This document shows positions 1 to 10,900 of a stretch of DNA of 64,000 bases, piece after piece. How positions within the stretch are numbered: the first letter of the stretch is position 1; the number at the start of each line of letters is the position of its first letter. The notes beneath the pieces are model-generated. The model was not told the DNA's origin and ran no database searches. It worked only from the letters and a program-made list of their open reading frames with translations. The translations under genes and the position numbers were made by a program. Source of the DNA: Deltaproteobacteria bacterium (GTDB taxonomy: Bacteria > Desulfobacterota > Desulfarculia > Adiutricales > Adiutricaceae); contig JAISCZ010000051.1 of assembly GCA_031265205.1 (NCBI GenBank), positions 1-64,000 of the forward strand, given 5' to 3'.

Positions 1-94
1 GCTATCGCGTCGAAAATTTTACGCGCGCGCGTTACGACGCGTCGCGTTAAGATATTTCGGCTGGTTTCGGCGCCGGCTATCAACCAGCTCCGAG

Positions 95-385
95 TTAAGA
101 CGGGGTGAAGGCTTGTTCACGATTAGTCGCGCAATCTTCCGTGAGCTTGAACTTTGAAAAATATTGACGAACCAAGGACTCGATGTCTTCCCGCGTTTTA
201 ACGCCCAGCTTGTTTATCAAAAATCGGGTATCGATAAAATCATGGCTTAGTTGCCGGGAACTTTTGATCTTCATGGCCAACAGATAATCAGGAGCTACAA
301 CTTTTACCTTCAGACCCGGTAAATCCATGACGAAACCGCAAAAAGTCAACGAGGAGGTTCGCGGTGAAGAGCTGGGTAAGGGCAT
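95..385 (-). pseudogene. C-terminal remnant of a nucleotidyltransferase-like (DUF6036/AbiEii-type) protein
   Basis: The 96-residue frame contains a stretch typical of the C-terminal half of small AbiEii/DUF6036-type nucleotidyltransferases: a conserved VVAPDYLLAMKIKSSR segment, then HDFIDTRFLINKLG and a helix ending in LVRQYF. The N-terminal catalytic part, with the G-S and D-x-D motifs that bind nucleotide, is absent, and the first 20 residues look unlike the family. I read it as the tail of a broken gene. In intact form such proteins are often half of a toxin-antitoxin or abortive-infection pair, but no partner is visible. The following 350 bases (386-742) hold no gene I can support. The family assignment rests on sequence pattern alone. 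Confidence 0.35.
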
Positions 386-742
386 TGCCTAAAGAAACAG
401 ACGCGCTGAACAGTCATGGCACTATATATAGCATATTATATCTCCCTCCCAGCCTATCTAAGGCTAACAACCGAAAGACGTAAACAACTCGGGGCGGGCG
501 AGCCGACTTATTGCGGCTTCGTCATATATTCCGCTTAAGTTGAACCCGAAGCCAAAATTATTGTTTTAAGTCTCGTGGGAAATATTCTTTTTAAAGAGTA
601 GGTTCTTGTATCCTGAAAACCATAAGAAAATTTTATCGAGGGGGTCTTTCAATCCAAATTTGTTGGAATTCCGCTGAAAGTACTTATCTATAAGGACTTC
701 ACAAAAATGCTCTTCAACTTTTAGGACGGATGTGATTCCATA

Positions 743-2428
743 TTAAGGCCGATTCTTATATCCGACTTCCCAAGCGCCGATAGTTCGCTTCGATTCGTTA
801 ATGGCTATTCCCAAAAGAATCGGATTGTCGTATGGTCCAGCGTAATCTTTGTCCCGTATCTGTTTAAGAGCGTTTTTGGCTACCGTTTCGTCATTGTCGT
901 TTCTGACCATCTTAAGCTCTATAACCCATATTTTTCCCGCGTGGATCGCCACCAAGTCGGACTGTCCAAGACTCGTATGTTTTTCCGCGCGCGCGGTTAC
1001 GCCCGCCCCAATAAGAAAGGATAAAATATTGGAGTGATACAGCCATTCGTCAAAATTAATTTTAATACCGTCAATTTTTACCGTTTTACGATTTGCTTTG
1101 GAATAAAAGTCATATGGTATCTCCGCCAAAAATTCATTAAATACCTCAATTAAAGCGCTCGCCTCGCCGCTTTTCAGCGCATCTCGCAATTTGTCGCGCT
1201 CCTCTTCAGCTATCGGCGCGGCGTCAAAATAATTATCAACCAGGAGCCGCGACATAGATTCGTAAACTTCGCGGTTTGGGTAATCAAGGGTATATTTGTT
1301 TGTTAGCTCATCAAGCCGAACGCTCAGGTAGCCAGACTGGTATAAAAAACTCGCTGGTCCCGAGGAGTCTATCTCTCCGGGGTTACTGATGAAATACCTG
1401 GGAACTAGCATTCCGCGAAACTCTTCCACGGTCAGACGCTTATCTTTGAGATAATGAGCTATTATTTGCGGGGTTCCGCTAATAAACCAAAAATTGTCAA
1501 AGACTCTTTTTTTGAAGAAAAGCAGCGCGCTAAAAGGATTGTAGACGCGCGTCTTTCCGTCAAAAGAAAATCCATCGTAATAATCCTTAAGCTTTTCAAG
1601 CAGATCTTCGCGGCTACTCCCAAGAATTATGGCTGTCTCTTCCAAATGCGCGGCAAATTTTTCGGTAAACTCATTGTGGGTAAAACCGCATATTGCCGAA
1701 TATTTTTCGTCAATTGAGATATCATCAAGATTATTCATTGCGGAAAATACGCTCATACGCGAAAATTTACTGATACCGGAAATAAAAATAAATGAAATAT
1801 ATTTATCGTTTGATTTCAGGCGCGCGTAATAATTGCGCATAGTTTCGCGAATCATTTCAGCCTCGTCTGGCTTTTTGATAAAATCCAGAATTGGCTTGTC
1901 GTACTCGTCGATAAGCACCGCTACCCGCTGTCCAGAGCGCTTAGAGAGAGTTTGGATAAGATCCCCCAAAATTTCAGCGGCTGAAAGAGTGGCGTCCGGC
2001 GGAAAAATAAAGGCCGCCGCCGGGGAGGAAGCGGAACTCGCGAGAGAGCGCTCGTCTTCCCGCCAAATGGCCGAAGAGGATGTCAAACGGGCTAGAGACC
2101 GTCGAAACTCGTCCACTCCCAAGTCAGTGACAGCGTCGCTCATGTCCAACGAGATAACCGGACGAGGCGCGAAGATCTCCTCTCCAAGCCTTTTTTCGAT
2201 GGCGAGGCTCTTAAAAAGCTCCCTTGGGCCTGTGAATAAAGACTCAAGCGTGGAGACAATGAGGGATTTGCCAAAACGCCTGGGCCTGGCCAAAAACCAA
2301 GCCTTTGTTCCGTAGCTGGAAACCATCTCGGCGATATAGGCGGTTTTGTCCACGTAAAGAAGTCCGTTATTGATAATTTGCGCGAAAGTCTGAACTCCGA
2401 CTGGTAGCTCTTGGCGCGGTCCAGACAT
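743..2428 (-). CDS. AAA-ATPase-like / PD-(D/E)XK nuclease superfamily protein (copy 1)
   Basis: 561 residues. The N-terminal half matches the AAA-ATPase-like domain (PF09820 type): YVDKT near residue 28, a Walker-A-like FLARPRRFGKSL, a Walker-B-like VLIDEYDKPIL, and a sensor-like ISGISKFSR. The C-terminal half carries the PD-(D/E)XK signature (PDDEXK_9 type): GQSDLVAIHAGK followed by VIELKM. The start is set by a strong ribosome site, AGGGAGGTGA, five bases before the ATG at 2428; a longer reading to 2458 lacks one. The cellular role of this very abundant family is not established; nuclease activity is inferred from motifs. Four more members lie in this window. It is closest to the broken copy at 60759, sharing the KFSRM motif and overall layout. 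Confidence 0.85.
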   Translation of the reverse strand: MSGPRQELPVGVQTFAQIINNGLLYVDKTAYIAEMVSSYGTKAWFLARPRRFGKSLIVSTLESLFTGPRELFKSLAIEKRLGEEIFAPRPVISLDMSDAVTDLGVDEFRRSLARLTSSSAIWREDERSLASSASSPAAAFIFPPDATLSAAEILGDLIQTLSKRSGQRVAVLIDEYDKPILDFIKKPDEAEMIRETMRNYYARLKSNDKYISFIFISGISKFSRMSVFSAMNNLDDISIDEKYSAICGFTHNEFTEKFAAHLEETAIILGSSREDLLEKLKDYYDGFSFDGKTRVYNPFSALLFFKKRVFDNFWFISGTPQIIAHYLKDKRLTVEEFRGMLVPRYFISNPGEIDSSGPASFLYQSGYLSVRLDELTNKYTLDYPNREVYESMSRLLVDNYFDAAPIAEEERDKLRDALKSGEASALIEVFNEFLAEIPYDFYSKANRKTVKIDGIKINFDEWLYHSNILSFLIGAGVTARAEKHTSLGQSDLVAIHAGKIWVIELKMVRNDNDETVAKNALKQIRDKDYAGPYDNPILLGIAINESKRTIGAWEVGYKNRP

Positions 2429-2897
2429 ACTCACCTCCCTTTTAAATACTTGAACCATATCATATTAACCTATTAAGCGATCGAATGAAAAGGGTATGAG
2501 GGTATGGTGTCGCGGGTTCCCAGCGCCAGCGTGGCGCGAGACTCTTTTGACTGAAAAGCCATAGGAGCTGTTTCGCGTCCGCCCGTGGGGAAGATCTTGG
2601 CGACGCGTTCGCCTTTTATTTTCAGCGCGTCGCCTTTTTTGAGTCTGACCCGCGAACTGGGCGGAAACTCCACCGCCAAAAAGAGCCAATTCGATCGAGG
2701 CGAGCCCTATCCGCGAAGTTCCCTCGCGCCTGGCTGGAAGAGCGTTTCGCGTGGAGCCTTTTAAATTTCGAGGCGGATATTTGGCTTTGGAAAGCGAGCG
2801 TTTCCCCGCGGCCCTTTCTCCTTTGGGGCGCTTTCGCCGCGGCTGGAAGGCGCCCCCGGCTTGAAGTGGAGATTTGGCGGAAAAAGGGCGGGAAAGG
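2429..2897. other. Intergenic stretch without a supported gene
   Basis: Short open frames occur on the minus strand around 2473-2679, including a segment reading RVRLKKGDALKIKGERVAK, but I recognise no family and see no convincing start, so none is called. The proximal 60 bases hold the AT-rich leader and ribosome site of the gene ending at 743. Confidence 0.5.
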
Positions 2898-3548
2898 CTA
2901 TTTTTTGGAGGCCTTTTCGTAATCGGCCAGGAAAGAGGCCAAACCTTTGTCCGTCAAAGGGTGTTTGGCGAGTTGTTCTATGACTTTAAAGGGGATTGTC
3001 GCGATATCGGCGCCCATTAAAGCGGCGCGGAGAACGTGTTGGGGGTGGCGTATGGAAGCCACGATGACTTCCGTCTCGTAGGCGTAATTGTTATAGATCC
3101 CGATAATCTGTTCCACAAGGTCCATGCCGTCCTGGCCGATATCGTCTAAGCGTCCCACGAAGGGGCTCGTGAAATGGGCGCCCGCTTTCGCCGCCAGGAG
3201 GGCTTGGAGCGGCGAGAAGATCAGCGTGAGATTGATTTTGATTCCTTCGGCGGACAGGGATTTGGTCGCCTCCAGGCCAGCCATGGTCAGAGGGAGTTTC
3301 ACGGCCACGTTGGGGGCCAGGCCCGCCAGCCGCCTGGCCTCGGCGAGCATGCCGGGGACATCGGTCGAGAGCGCTTCGGCGGAGACCGGACCATCGGTGA
3401 GTTTGCAGATTTCCTTGATCCGCTCTTCCTGGCTCGCGATCCCTTCTTTGGCCATGAGGGAGGGGTTGGTGGTGACCCCATCCAAAAATCCGTAACTGGC
3501 GGCTTTGGCGATTTCGTCAAGATTGGCGGTGTCGAGAAAAAATTTCAT
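2898..3548 (-). CDS. tal: Transaldolase / fructose-6-phosphate aldolase family protein
   Basis: 216 residues, the usual length for the short TalC/MipB class. It is a single TIM-barrel enzyme that transfers dihydroxyacetone units between sugar phosphates in the non-oxidative pentose phosphate pathway, or cleaves fructose 6-phosphate. Visible hallmarks: the N-terminal [26 protein letters not shown], the Schiff-base lysine K84 in [24 protein letters not shown] and [11 protein letters not shown]. The ATG at 3548 is preceded by AAGGA eight bases upstream and begins at the family's conserved N-terminus. A longer frame to 3890 is only an open GC-rich extension. It is monocistronic, with a sigma-70-like promoter about 190 bases upstream. 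Sequence alone does not separate transaldolase from aldolase activity. Confidence 0.93.
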   Translation of the reverse strand: MKFFLDTANLDEIAKAASYGFLDGVTTNPSLMAKEGIASQEERIKEICKLTDGPVSAEALSTDVPGMLAEARRLAGLAPNVAVKLPLTMAGLEATKSLSAEGIKINLTLIFSPLQALLAAKAGAHFTSPFVGRLDDIGQDGMDLVEQIIGIYNNYAYETEVIVASIRHPQHVLRAALMGADIATIPFKVIEQLAKHPLTDKGLASFLADYEKASKK

Positions 3549-3733
3549 GTCTGAATCCTTGGAGGGGTATCGAGCGAAACGAGAGGGAGCGCCGTCTCTA
3601 AGCTCCAGAGGCGCTTGGGGTTGGAAACGGAGGGGCCCGCCTATCGTGGAGGGGAAAGGCGGCGCGCGGCTGTCGGCGCGAAGCCTCGCGAGGCCCCGCG
3701 CGTGGGCCGCGATATCCTTATAGAACTTTACTT

Positions 3734-3763
3734 TTGATAGCACCCGACCGCCTTTTTTGTCAA
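3734..3763 (-). promoter_or_regulatory. Sigma-70-type promoter for the transaldolase gene
   Basis: On the minus strand TTGACA (3758-3763) is followed after 18 bases by TATCAA (3734-3739). It lies in an otherwise GC-rich block, has the same TTGACAAAAAA lead-in as the promoter before rpmH, and reads towards the gene starting at 3548, giving a leader of about 180 bases. Confidence 0.5.
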
Positions 3764-5098
3764 TCGTGGGGAAAGGCGCCGCCCGTCGGGGCGCGGAAGC
3801 GCGGAAAGAACCGTGGTGGCCTGGGGAAAAATAGCTCTCCTTGACCCTAAGCCTCGGGGCGCCAGTTCCCACGCTTCCCCATGGGGCCAAAAGTCCTTGG
3901 CGGCGAAAGCGCTTTATGGGCAGTCGCCGACGGGGACGCTTTTAAGGTCGCGCTTGGGGGGAGAGGCCGACCGCGGCGGAGCCTGAGGCCCAGCCCCGTC
4001 ACGCCTCGGAAGCCGGCGCTTCCATCGGCGCGATCCATGACATAGGGGCGCGCCAGAGGAAGCCTGTTGGGGAACGGAAAAAAGCGCTCGGGCGCGAGTG
4101 TCGCCGCGAATCGCGGCGCCAGGCGGAGGAGAACCGGGGCCACGGAGGAAATGACGCTATTAAGGCCCGCGAGGATAATTTATTTCGCGGGGCTGAGGCG
4201 CGAGCCGGCGCGAGAGCGCCGGGGAGACGAAATGGGAGGCGCCCTATTGGCCGCGCGGGAAGAGACAAGCCTGAAGGGTCCAATAGGACAGGCTTGGCGA
4301 AGGTCAAATCGACGGTGGCGGAGGTCAAGGAGATGGCCTGGGAAAAGAGCCAGCGGAGAGGGAAGAGCGCCAGTCGCGCGGCCCAGGGGGGAGAGCGAAA
4401 AATCGTTCCAGATGGCCCCTACTTGGGAGCGAAACATGGCGCGCGCGTAAACTTTGATGAAAGCGCAAAAACTTTTAAGCGCAGCAACCGGAAGCAAGAC
4501 AATGCCGTATATAGCTATTTATCTAATTAATTGTCCTCATTTAGCATTAGCGGCTGACCGAATTTAAATTTCGGGACTTTTTGCACTCTCATCAAACTTT
4601 GGGAACCTACGTTCCAGAGGCGGGGAAAATGGCCGCGAACTCGCTTTTCAAAAGGTGGGGACGGGACTTTCGATAGGGAAGCCCCTCGCGCGAGAGTCTA
4701 GTTTAGGAGCGGAGCGCCGCCCCGGCCCAAGGTTCGGCCTTTTGGCGCCCGGGTCCGGGCGCTTCGCGAGAAACCCAGGAAGGCGAGGCTGGCCGCGAGC
4801 GCCATGGGGGCGACGACGAGCCCCTGGGCTGGCTCATGGCCCGGCGCGGGAGCGCGGGCCGCGCCCCAAAGGTGGGTTCCGCCAGCGCGGGAACGCGGCC
4901 CGCCTCGCGGAGAGGAAAGATGGCGACGCTGGCTTCCGCCTTCGGTCCCCTCAAGGCGTCTCCCGTGGAGCCGCCGGAGCGTGGAGGGGCGCTCTTGGGT
5001 CTTGGCGCGGGCGCCCCCCCTCCCCCATAGCCGGAAGGAAGACCTGGGGAAGGCCTTTAAGGCCTCGTAAGCTTATCCAGAGGACGCGCCAAAGGGAC
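3764..5098. other. Long GC-rich intergenic region
   Basis: About 1.3 kb with no gene I can support. Many overlapping frames stay open only because of the high GC content; none has a recognisable domain or ribosome site. The exception is the AT-richer 142-bp repeat element at 4454-4595, listed separately. Confidence 0.6.
4454..4595. mobile_element. MITE-like 142-bp element, copy 1
   Basis: An AT-richer element bounded by inverted termini: left end TTGATGAAAGCGCAAAAA, right end TTTTTGCACTCTCATCAA (16 of 18 positions complementary). A second copy of exactly the same length lies at 60291-60432; aligning by eye about 130 of 142 positions agree, and the right half (from AGCTATTTATCTAATTAA on) is nearly identical. 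It encodes no protein. Size, terminal inverted repeats and dispersal fit a miniature inverted-repeat transposable element; no convincing target-site duplication is visible, and the parent transposase is unknown. Confidence 0.65.
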
Positions 5099-5983
5099 CT
5101 AGCTAGGCCGCTTTTGGTCCCCGCCGGCGCTTTCCAGAATGTTGGAAACCTCGGACGGAGAAATATTCAATAACTCGCTTATCTCCACCACGCTCTTGTT
5201 CTCGGCGCTCATGGCCAGGATGGCGCGCTGGGCAATGACAGCGAGGGTCTCTTTCTCCGCGGACAGGGTCTCTTTCTCCGCGGACAGGGTCTCTTTCTCC
5301 TTCATAAGGCGCGAAAATTGCCCGTCCGTCAACATGTCCACGACTTTTACGTCGGTTCCGTTCATCATAGCGAATTCCTCCTTAAATTTTTTCGCTATCG
5401 CGGCGAGGGGGGCTCCCCGCGCCATATAACCATTGAAGGCCATTCTCATTATATCCGAGTCTCCGGTATTCGCGAGAGCTTGAACGCCAGGAGAGAGAAA
5501 TTTGTAGGCTAGCGGGCCAGGGTTTTTGTCGTCAATTTTACCCATGGGGGCGAAATAAAACATGGCGAGATCGAGTTCCGACAAGGCGGGGACGGGCGCT
5601 CCCGCCTCCAAGTCCGCGATTATGAGCCAGAATTTCTCGACGAACTCGGCCATGTAGCTCCTGGCGACTAATAGAATTTGCTCGAATACGCGCCACAAGT
5701 ATTGCGCGTTCTTGTTGAGTTCGCGGGGGACGCTTCCAGCTGGGAGTTTCTTAACGTCGGTCGAGTAGACGATTATAGTCCTGACCTCCGCGTCACCGCC
5801 AGCTGGCGAGAGATCTCTAATCGCTAACGCGGCGTAAACCAATGAACCTATGGAGATCGGACTGTTTCGCGTGGACTGAAACTGTATATTTAGAAAACTG
5901 CCATCGCTCAACTTGATCAGGCTGTCAAGCGTCATGGTCCTCATGGGAAAGGCGGGGTAAAGGCCGGGAAACGACCGAGTCAC
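5099..5983 (-). CDS. Rpn-type PD-(D/E)XK nuclease / putative transposase, possibly 5'-truncated
   Basis: About 280-294 residues. The N-terminal part reads TLDSLIKLSDGSFLNIQFQS, matching the D...(E/Q)xQ core of the Rpn/PDDEXK_2 family (recombination-promoting nucleases), followed by a helical region and a C-terminal helix-turn-helix-like segment (VVEISELLNISPSEVSNIL). The usual first 40-50 residues of the family (DxxFK, then a leucine-rich helix) are missing, and the normal Glu of the ExQ motif is Gln. Start is uncertain: GTG at 5983 or ATG at 5943, neither with a good ribosome site, and the frame stays open further upstream. Three tandem ETLSAEK repeats sit before the C-terminal helices. It may be a decayed copy. 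Confidence 0.6.
   Translation of the reverse strand: MTRSFPGLYPAFPMRTMTLDSLIKLSDGSFLNIQFQSTRNSPISIGSLVYAALAIRDLSPAGGDAEVRTIIVYSTDVKKLPAGSVPRELNKNAQYLWRVFEQILLVARSYMAEFVEKFWLIIADLEAGAPVPALSELDLAMFYFAPMGKIDDKNPGPLAYKFLSPGVQALANTGDSDIMRMAFNGYMARGAPLAAIAKKFKEEFAMMNGTDVKVVDMLTDGQFSRLMKEKETLSAEKETLSAEKETLAVIAQRAILAMSAENKSVVEISELLNISPSEVSNILESAGGDQKRPS
5245..5300. repeat. 21-bp tandem repeat inside the Rpn-type gene
   Basis: GGGTCTCTTTCTCCGCGGAC plus one A is present twice in full (5245-5265 and 5266-5286), then 14 more bases of a third unit. It keeps frame and encodes the repeated heptad-like ETLSAEK, probably a short coiled coil. Confidence 0.8.
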
Positions 5984-6687
5984 GGTGGCGTGGCGTTCGG
6001 GGGTAGCGCGGCGGGTTTGCCCGCGCGGGTAGCGGGGAAGAAGGCGGCGCCCGCGGATGAGGGGGGAGGGCTTCGGGCTGGCGCGGCGCCGCGCGGAAAA
6101 GCCGTTTTGCCCCTTCGAGCGCGGCTTGGCGGGGCCGGGGGCCCCGCCGCTGGGTTAGGGCCGTTGGCGTATTAACGGTCAGCGCGCGCGGCCGCGCGGG
6201 AGAATAATTGACAAAAAAATGACGATATTTGACGGAAAGCGAGCTAAAATTCGCGCGTTTGGGCCCTTTCGCGCGGGAAAGGCTCGGAAGGACGATTATG
6301 GCAAAGATTTAATTGGCGAATTGGCGGCGCGCTCAATGTTTTAAGGATGGCGGGATGGCAATGCCGCTTTACAAAAGGGCGCCGCGAGTCTAATATTTTA
6401 AGCTTAAGGGGAGCGAGGCTGATTCGGGTAAAAAATAGCCAAAGCGTGGGGGAATTATTACCCATCTTTTTGGCTCTCGCGTCCGCGCCTTTTTCTTTTT
6501 TAACCACTTTTTGACGCTTCTTGGCGGAATTTAGCGGGCGTGGCGCGGGTTTTGCTTGGACGCTTAACATAGGGTTAGTTCGCGCGCGGCGCGCTTGGGG
6601 CCTTTCGCGGCCAGAGTTCCGCGATCAAGGAATCAGGGCGCCTTTCCGCGCCTGTTAGCAACGAGATTCGCGAGGGCGGGTTTTTGG
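5984..6687. other. Intergenic region upstream of the efflux genes
   Basis: About 700 bases. The first half is very GC-rich, the second AT-richer. A TTGACA at 6208-6213 has no good -10 hexamer at the right distance, so I do not call a promoter. No gene or RNA is recognisable. Confidence 0.5.
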
Positions 6688-7941
6688 ATGTTTAATAAAT
6701 TAAACGCGTTTTCCCGCGGCCACAAAAAGCTTTGCCTGATCGTGGCTCTTTTCGTGGGTTTTACCGCCTTCCGACTGATAAGCTCCGCGGCTTCCCCCTT
6801 CGCCAGCGTCCCGCCAGGCCAAGAGGCGGTTTACGTGCAATTGGGGGAGGCGAAATACGGGACCATGCGGGAACTGAGTTTCTACCACGGAACCCTTTCC
6901 GCGCCCAACCGTTTTTTCCTGGCGCCTAAGGTCGGGGGGGAACTCAAAGAAATTCTGGTGGATATCGGCGATAGGCTCCAGAACGGGGACTTGGTGGCCC
7001 TTTTGGACGACGAGGAATACGTCTTGGCCCGGGATAGGGCCAAACTCAGCGTCACCTTGGCCGAGGCCCAGCTCTCCGAGGCGCGGGCCAATTTGGAATT
7101 GGCCCAGAGCGACATGAGCCGTCAGCTCAACCTTTCCCAAAAGAGCATCGTCACCCAGTCCGACTACGAGAACGCCGTAAATAGGCTCCTCCAGGCCGAG
7201 GCTCGGCTCAACGTGGCGACAAGCCAGCTGAACGGCGCTTTAAACCAGTTGGCGGACGCGGAGCTGAAGCTCTCCTACACCCGGGTGAGCGCCGCCTGGC
7301 CGCCGGTGGAGGAGAGGGCGGAAGGCGACTATCGCTACGTGGGCTCGCGGCTCGCGGACGGTGGGACGCTACTGACCGCCAACTCTCCCATTTTGGACGT
7401 GGTGTCGCTGGATCCGCTCCTCGTGGTGGTGGACGTTATCGAAAAGGATTATCCCAAGATTCAGGTGGGGATGGAGGCCACCATTAGGACCGAGGCCTAT
7501 CCCGACCGCGCCTTCCCCGGGAAGATTTTGCGGATCGCCCCGGTCCTTTCCACGGATTCCCGGCAGGCCCGGGTGGAACTGGAGGTCGCGAACCCCGCCC
7601 TGGCTCTCAAGCCCGGAATGTTCGCGGAGGTGGTTTTCGTGTTCAGCCAGCGCGAGGGAGTCTGGTCCGTGGAAGCGGACGTGCCCTTCCGCCGTCACGA
7701 CGGATACGTCCTGTTCGTGGCCGATCCGGTCACCTCCACGGTCTCGGAAAGGCGCGTGAGTTTGGGGATCAGGGAAGGAAGCCGCGTGGAAGTGAGCGGC
7801 GGCGGCCCCATTGACGGGCCCGTGGTGACCTTGGGCCAACACCTCTTGCGCGACGGTCAAGTCTACCGCCTCCCGGAAGCCAGTCTCGCGCCCGCCGAAG
7901 GCGGGGGCGAGAACCGTCGGCCCGGCGAGCTGCCCTCCTAA
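6688..7941 (+). CDS. RND efflux periplasmic adaptor (membrane fusion protein)
   Basis: 417 residues. An uncleaved N-terminal membrane segment (LCLIVALFVGFTAFRLI, about residues 14-30) precedes the lipoyl half (KVGGELKEILVDIGDRLQNG), an alpha-helical hairpin rich in Ala/Leu/Gln (about 120-210), the second lipoyl half, and a beta-barrel region (DVIEKDYPKIQVGMEATI, then ARVELEVANPALALKPGMF). This is the order in AcrA/MexE-type adaptors that link an inner-membrane RND pump to an outer-membrane channel. The ATG at 6688 was chosen because the membrane segment follows directly; the frame is open to 6595. It ends seven bases before the pump gene, so the two are co-transcribed. No TolC-like channel or regulator gene is adjacent. 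The substrate cannot be told. Confidence 0.92.
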   Translation: MFNKLNAFSRGHKKLCLIVALFVGFTAFRLISSAASPFASVPPGQEAVYVQLGEAKYGTMRELSFYHGTLSAPNRFFLAPKVGGELKEILVDIGDRLQNGDLVALLDDEEYVLARDRAKLSVTLAEAQLSEARANLELAQSDMSRQLNLSQKSIVTQSDYENAVNRLLQAEARLNVATSQLNGALNQLADAELKLSYTRVSAAWPPVEERAEGDYRYVGSRLADGGTLLTANSPILDVVSLDPLLVVVDVIEKDYPKIQVGMEATIRTEAYPDRAFPGKILRIAPVLSTDSRQARVELEVANPALALKPGMFAEVVFVFSQREGVWSVEADVPFRRHDGYVLFVADPVTSTVSERRVSLGIREGSRVEVSGGGPIDGPVVTLGQHLLRDGQVYRLPEASLAPAEGGGENRRPGELPS

Positions 7942-7948
7942 AATTCCT

Positions 7949-10900
7949 ATGAAAATCATCGCCTTCGCCGTCGATCGGCCCATTTTCACCACCATGACGA
8001 TTTTAATCGTCTCGGTTCTGGGGCTCTTCGCTTTGACGCGCATTCCCCTGGATTTGATGCCCGAGCTCACCTACCCGGTTATCTCGGTGCGCACCAACTA
8101 CGAGAACGCGGCCCCCGGCGACATTGAAGAGCAGATCACCAAACCCCTGGAGAGGGCTATCGTGGCCACGCCGGGGACGGAAAACATTTCGTCCCTCTCT
8201 TCCGAGGGTTCCAGCAATATCTTCGTGGAATTCGGGTGGGGAACGAACCTCGACGAGGCGACCAACGATATCCGCGATCGCATCGACCGGGTTATCTCGC
8301 GCCTTCCCGACGAGATCGATCGGCCCTTCCTGCAAAAATTCGACACCTCCGCGCGGCCCATCATGGCTTTGGGGGTCTCTTCCAATTTCCACCCGGTGGA
8401 CTTGAAGCGCTACATCGAGGACGAGATCGGCTACCTTTTGGAGAGGGCCCCGGGCGTGGCCTCGGCTTCCCCCTTCGGGGGCTTGGACCGGGAATTTAGG
8501 GTGGAGATAGACCCCTTTAAGGTCAAGGCCCAGGGTCTGGATCTTAATAATATCGTCAACCTGATCCGCGCCGAAAACGTCACCGAGGCCGGGGGCGACC
8601 TGGACCGGGGGCGGGTGGCCGTGGCCGTCCGCACCAAGGGCGAGTTCGCCTCCCTCGATGACTTGGGGAGCGTCATGGTCGCCAGGGCGGCGAACGGGCG
8701 GGCCCCGGTTTATCTGAGGGATATCGCGGACGTTTTTGACGGCTGGGAGAAGATTACCCGCATTACCCGGGTCAATAGCCTGGAAGGCCAGTTCATGGGG
8801 GTCTTCAAGCAGTCCGGGGCCAACACCGTGGTGGTCTCCAACGCCGCCAACCAGGTGATCGAGGAGATCAACCGGACCTTCGCCAACGTCCATATCGATC
8901 ACCTCTTCGACAGCGCGATCTATATCAAAAGGTCCATCCAAACGGTCACCACCTCCGCCGTTTTGGGGGGACTCTTGGCCGTGGTCGTCATTCTCTTTTT
9001 CCTCCAGCACATTAAAAGCACTCTTGTCTTAAGCGTCGCCATTCCCATCTCGGTCATCGCCACTTTTATGGCCATGTACTTCTGCGGGCTCACCTTAAAT
9101 ATCGTGACCTTAGGCTCCTTGGCCCTGGGGGTGGGCATGCTGGTGGACAATTCCATCGTGGTGCTGGACAATATTTTTAGGCTCCGCTCCACGGGGCTCC
9201 CCCCCAAACAGGCGGCGGTGGAGGGCGCGGGGGAAGTCGCCTCGGCCATTTTAGCCTCCACCCTCACCACCCTTTCGGTTTTTCTCCCCCTAGTCTTTTT
9301 GACGGGTCTCGCGGGGGTGATGTTCCGGCCCTTCGCCCTCACCATCTGTTTTGCCCTCGCCTCGTCCCTCTTTGTCGCCCTGACTTTGGTCCCCATGCTC
9401 GCGGGCTTTTTGCTTAAAGACAAAAAGACGGGGGCAGGCGCTACGGGGGACGCCTCGGCCGCTCCCCAGCCCTTCGGGGAGCCGAAATACTTCAAGTCCT
9501 TCTTTAAGGGCGTGGAAAATCTCTATCTCTCCTGGCTCCGCAGGGCCCTGGCGCGGCCTTGGACCGTGGTTATTCTGGCCTTCGTCATCACCGCCGCCTC
9601 CCTGGGGGTGGCTTACCGGGTGGGGACGGAGTTTATCCCGCGGACGGACGAGAGCCTCTTTCGGGTAATACTGACCCTGGAACCTGGGTCCCGGGTGGAG
9701 ACCACTTCGGCGGTTCTAAAGGGCATTGAGGACATCGTGGTCCGGGAAGTCCCGGAGATTATCGCCACTTCCTCGGATATTGGGGGATCGGGCGGCTTTA
9801 ACGGTCGGGGCAGCCACAAGGGCGAGTTCCAGGTGCGGATTCTTCCCGTGGCCGAGAGGGAGCGTTCCGTCTTTGAGATTATTGATAGTTTAAGGCCCCT
9901 GATAACCAACATCCCCGGGGCCACGGTGCGCCTGAGGGCCGAGCAATCCTTTTTAGTGGGCGGCGGCGGCATGGGCGGGGATAGACTCCAAATTGAGCTG
10001 CGCGGCAACGACATGGAAGAGGCCACGCGCCTTTCCCTGGCCATGAAAGCGATCGTGGAAAGGGTGCCGGGGATCACGGACGTGTATCTCTCCAACGAGG
10101 AAGCGACCTTGGAAGAGCTCATCGTCGTGGACCGCGACCGCGCGGCGGACGCGGGGCTCAGCGTCAACGCCATTTCCTCCCTGATTAAGACGGCGGTGGG
10201 CGGCAGCGTGGCCGGCTATTTCCGGGAGAACGGCAAAGAATACGATATCCGCGTGCGCCTCAAAGACTCCGAGACCTTGAGCGTGGACGAGATCATGACG
10301 CTCCCTCTGACCAACAGCAAAGGGGAGACGACCATGCTCGCGAGCGTCGCGCGCGCCGTCCCCGGTTCCGGGCCCCTGTCCATTTCCCGGAAAAATCAGG
10401 CGCGGATTGTCACCCTAAACGCCGATTTGACGGACAGGCCCCTGGGAGACGTGGTCGCCGACATCGATAGGGAACTCAAAAACCTCCCCATGGGCCTGGA
10501 TTTCAGCTATTCCTTCACCGGCGAGGCCGAGGAACTCAAGGAGACCTTTGACGGGCTCTTGACCGTTCTGACCATGGGCGTTTTTTTGGTCTACATGGTC
10601 ATGGCCTGTCAGTTCGAGCAGCTGAAAGGTCCCCTGGTCGTCATGTTTTCGCTACCCTTCGCGGCCATCGGGGTGGTCTGGGCGCACTTCTTAACGAATA
10701 TTTCTTTCAATATCAATTCTTTTATCGGAGTCATCATGCTCGCCGGGATTGTGGTGAACAACGCCATTATCCTGGTGGACCACGCCAACCTACTGAGGCG
10801 CCGGGACCGCTACGATTTGATTCCCGCTCTGGTGGAGACCGGCAAAAGGCGCCTGCGGCCCATCCTGATGACGACTTTGACGACCATTTTGGGGCTCGTC

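Noticed and set aside
3549-3890. N-terminal extension of transaldolase
   Set aside because: The family starts exactly at MKFFLDTAN, a ribosome site precedes it, and the promoter lies within the supposed extension.
4200-4450. Several open frames on both strands in the 3.8-5.1 kb gap
   Set aside because: All are Arg/Gly/Pro/Ala-rich, mutually overlapping and lack starts; they reflect base composition.
6208-6236. Promoter for the efflux operon at TTGACA 6208
   Set aside because: No acceptable -10 hexamer lies 16-18 bases downstream.
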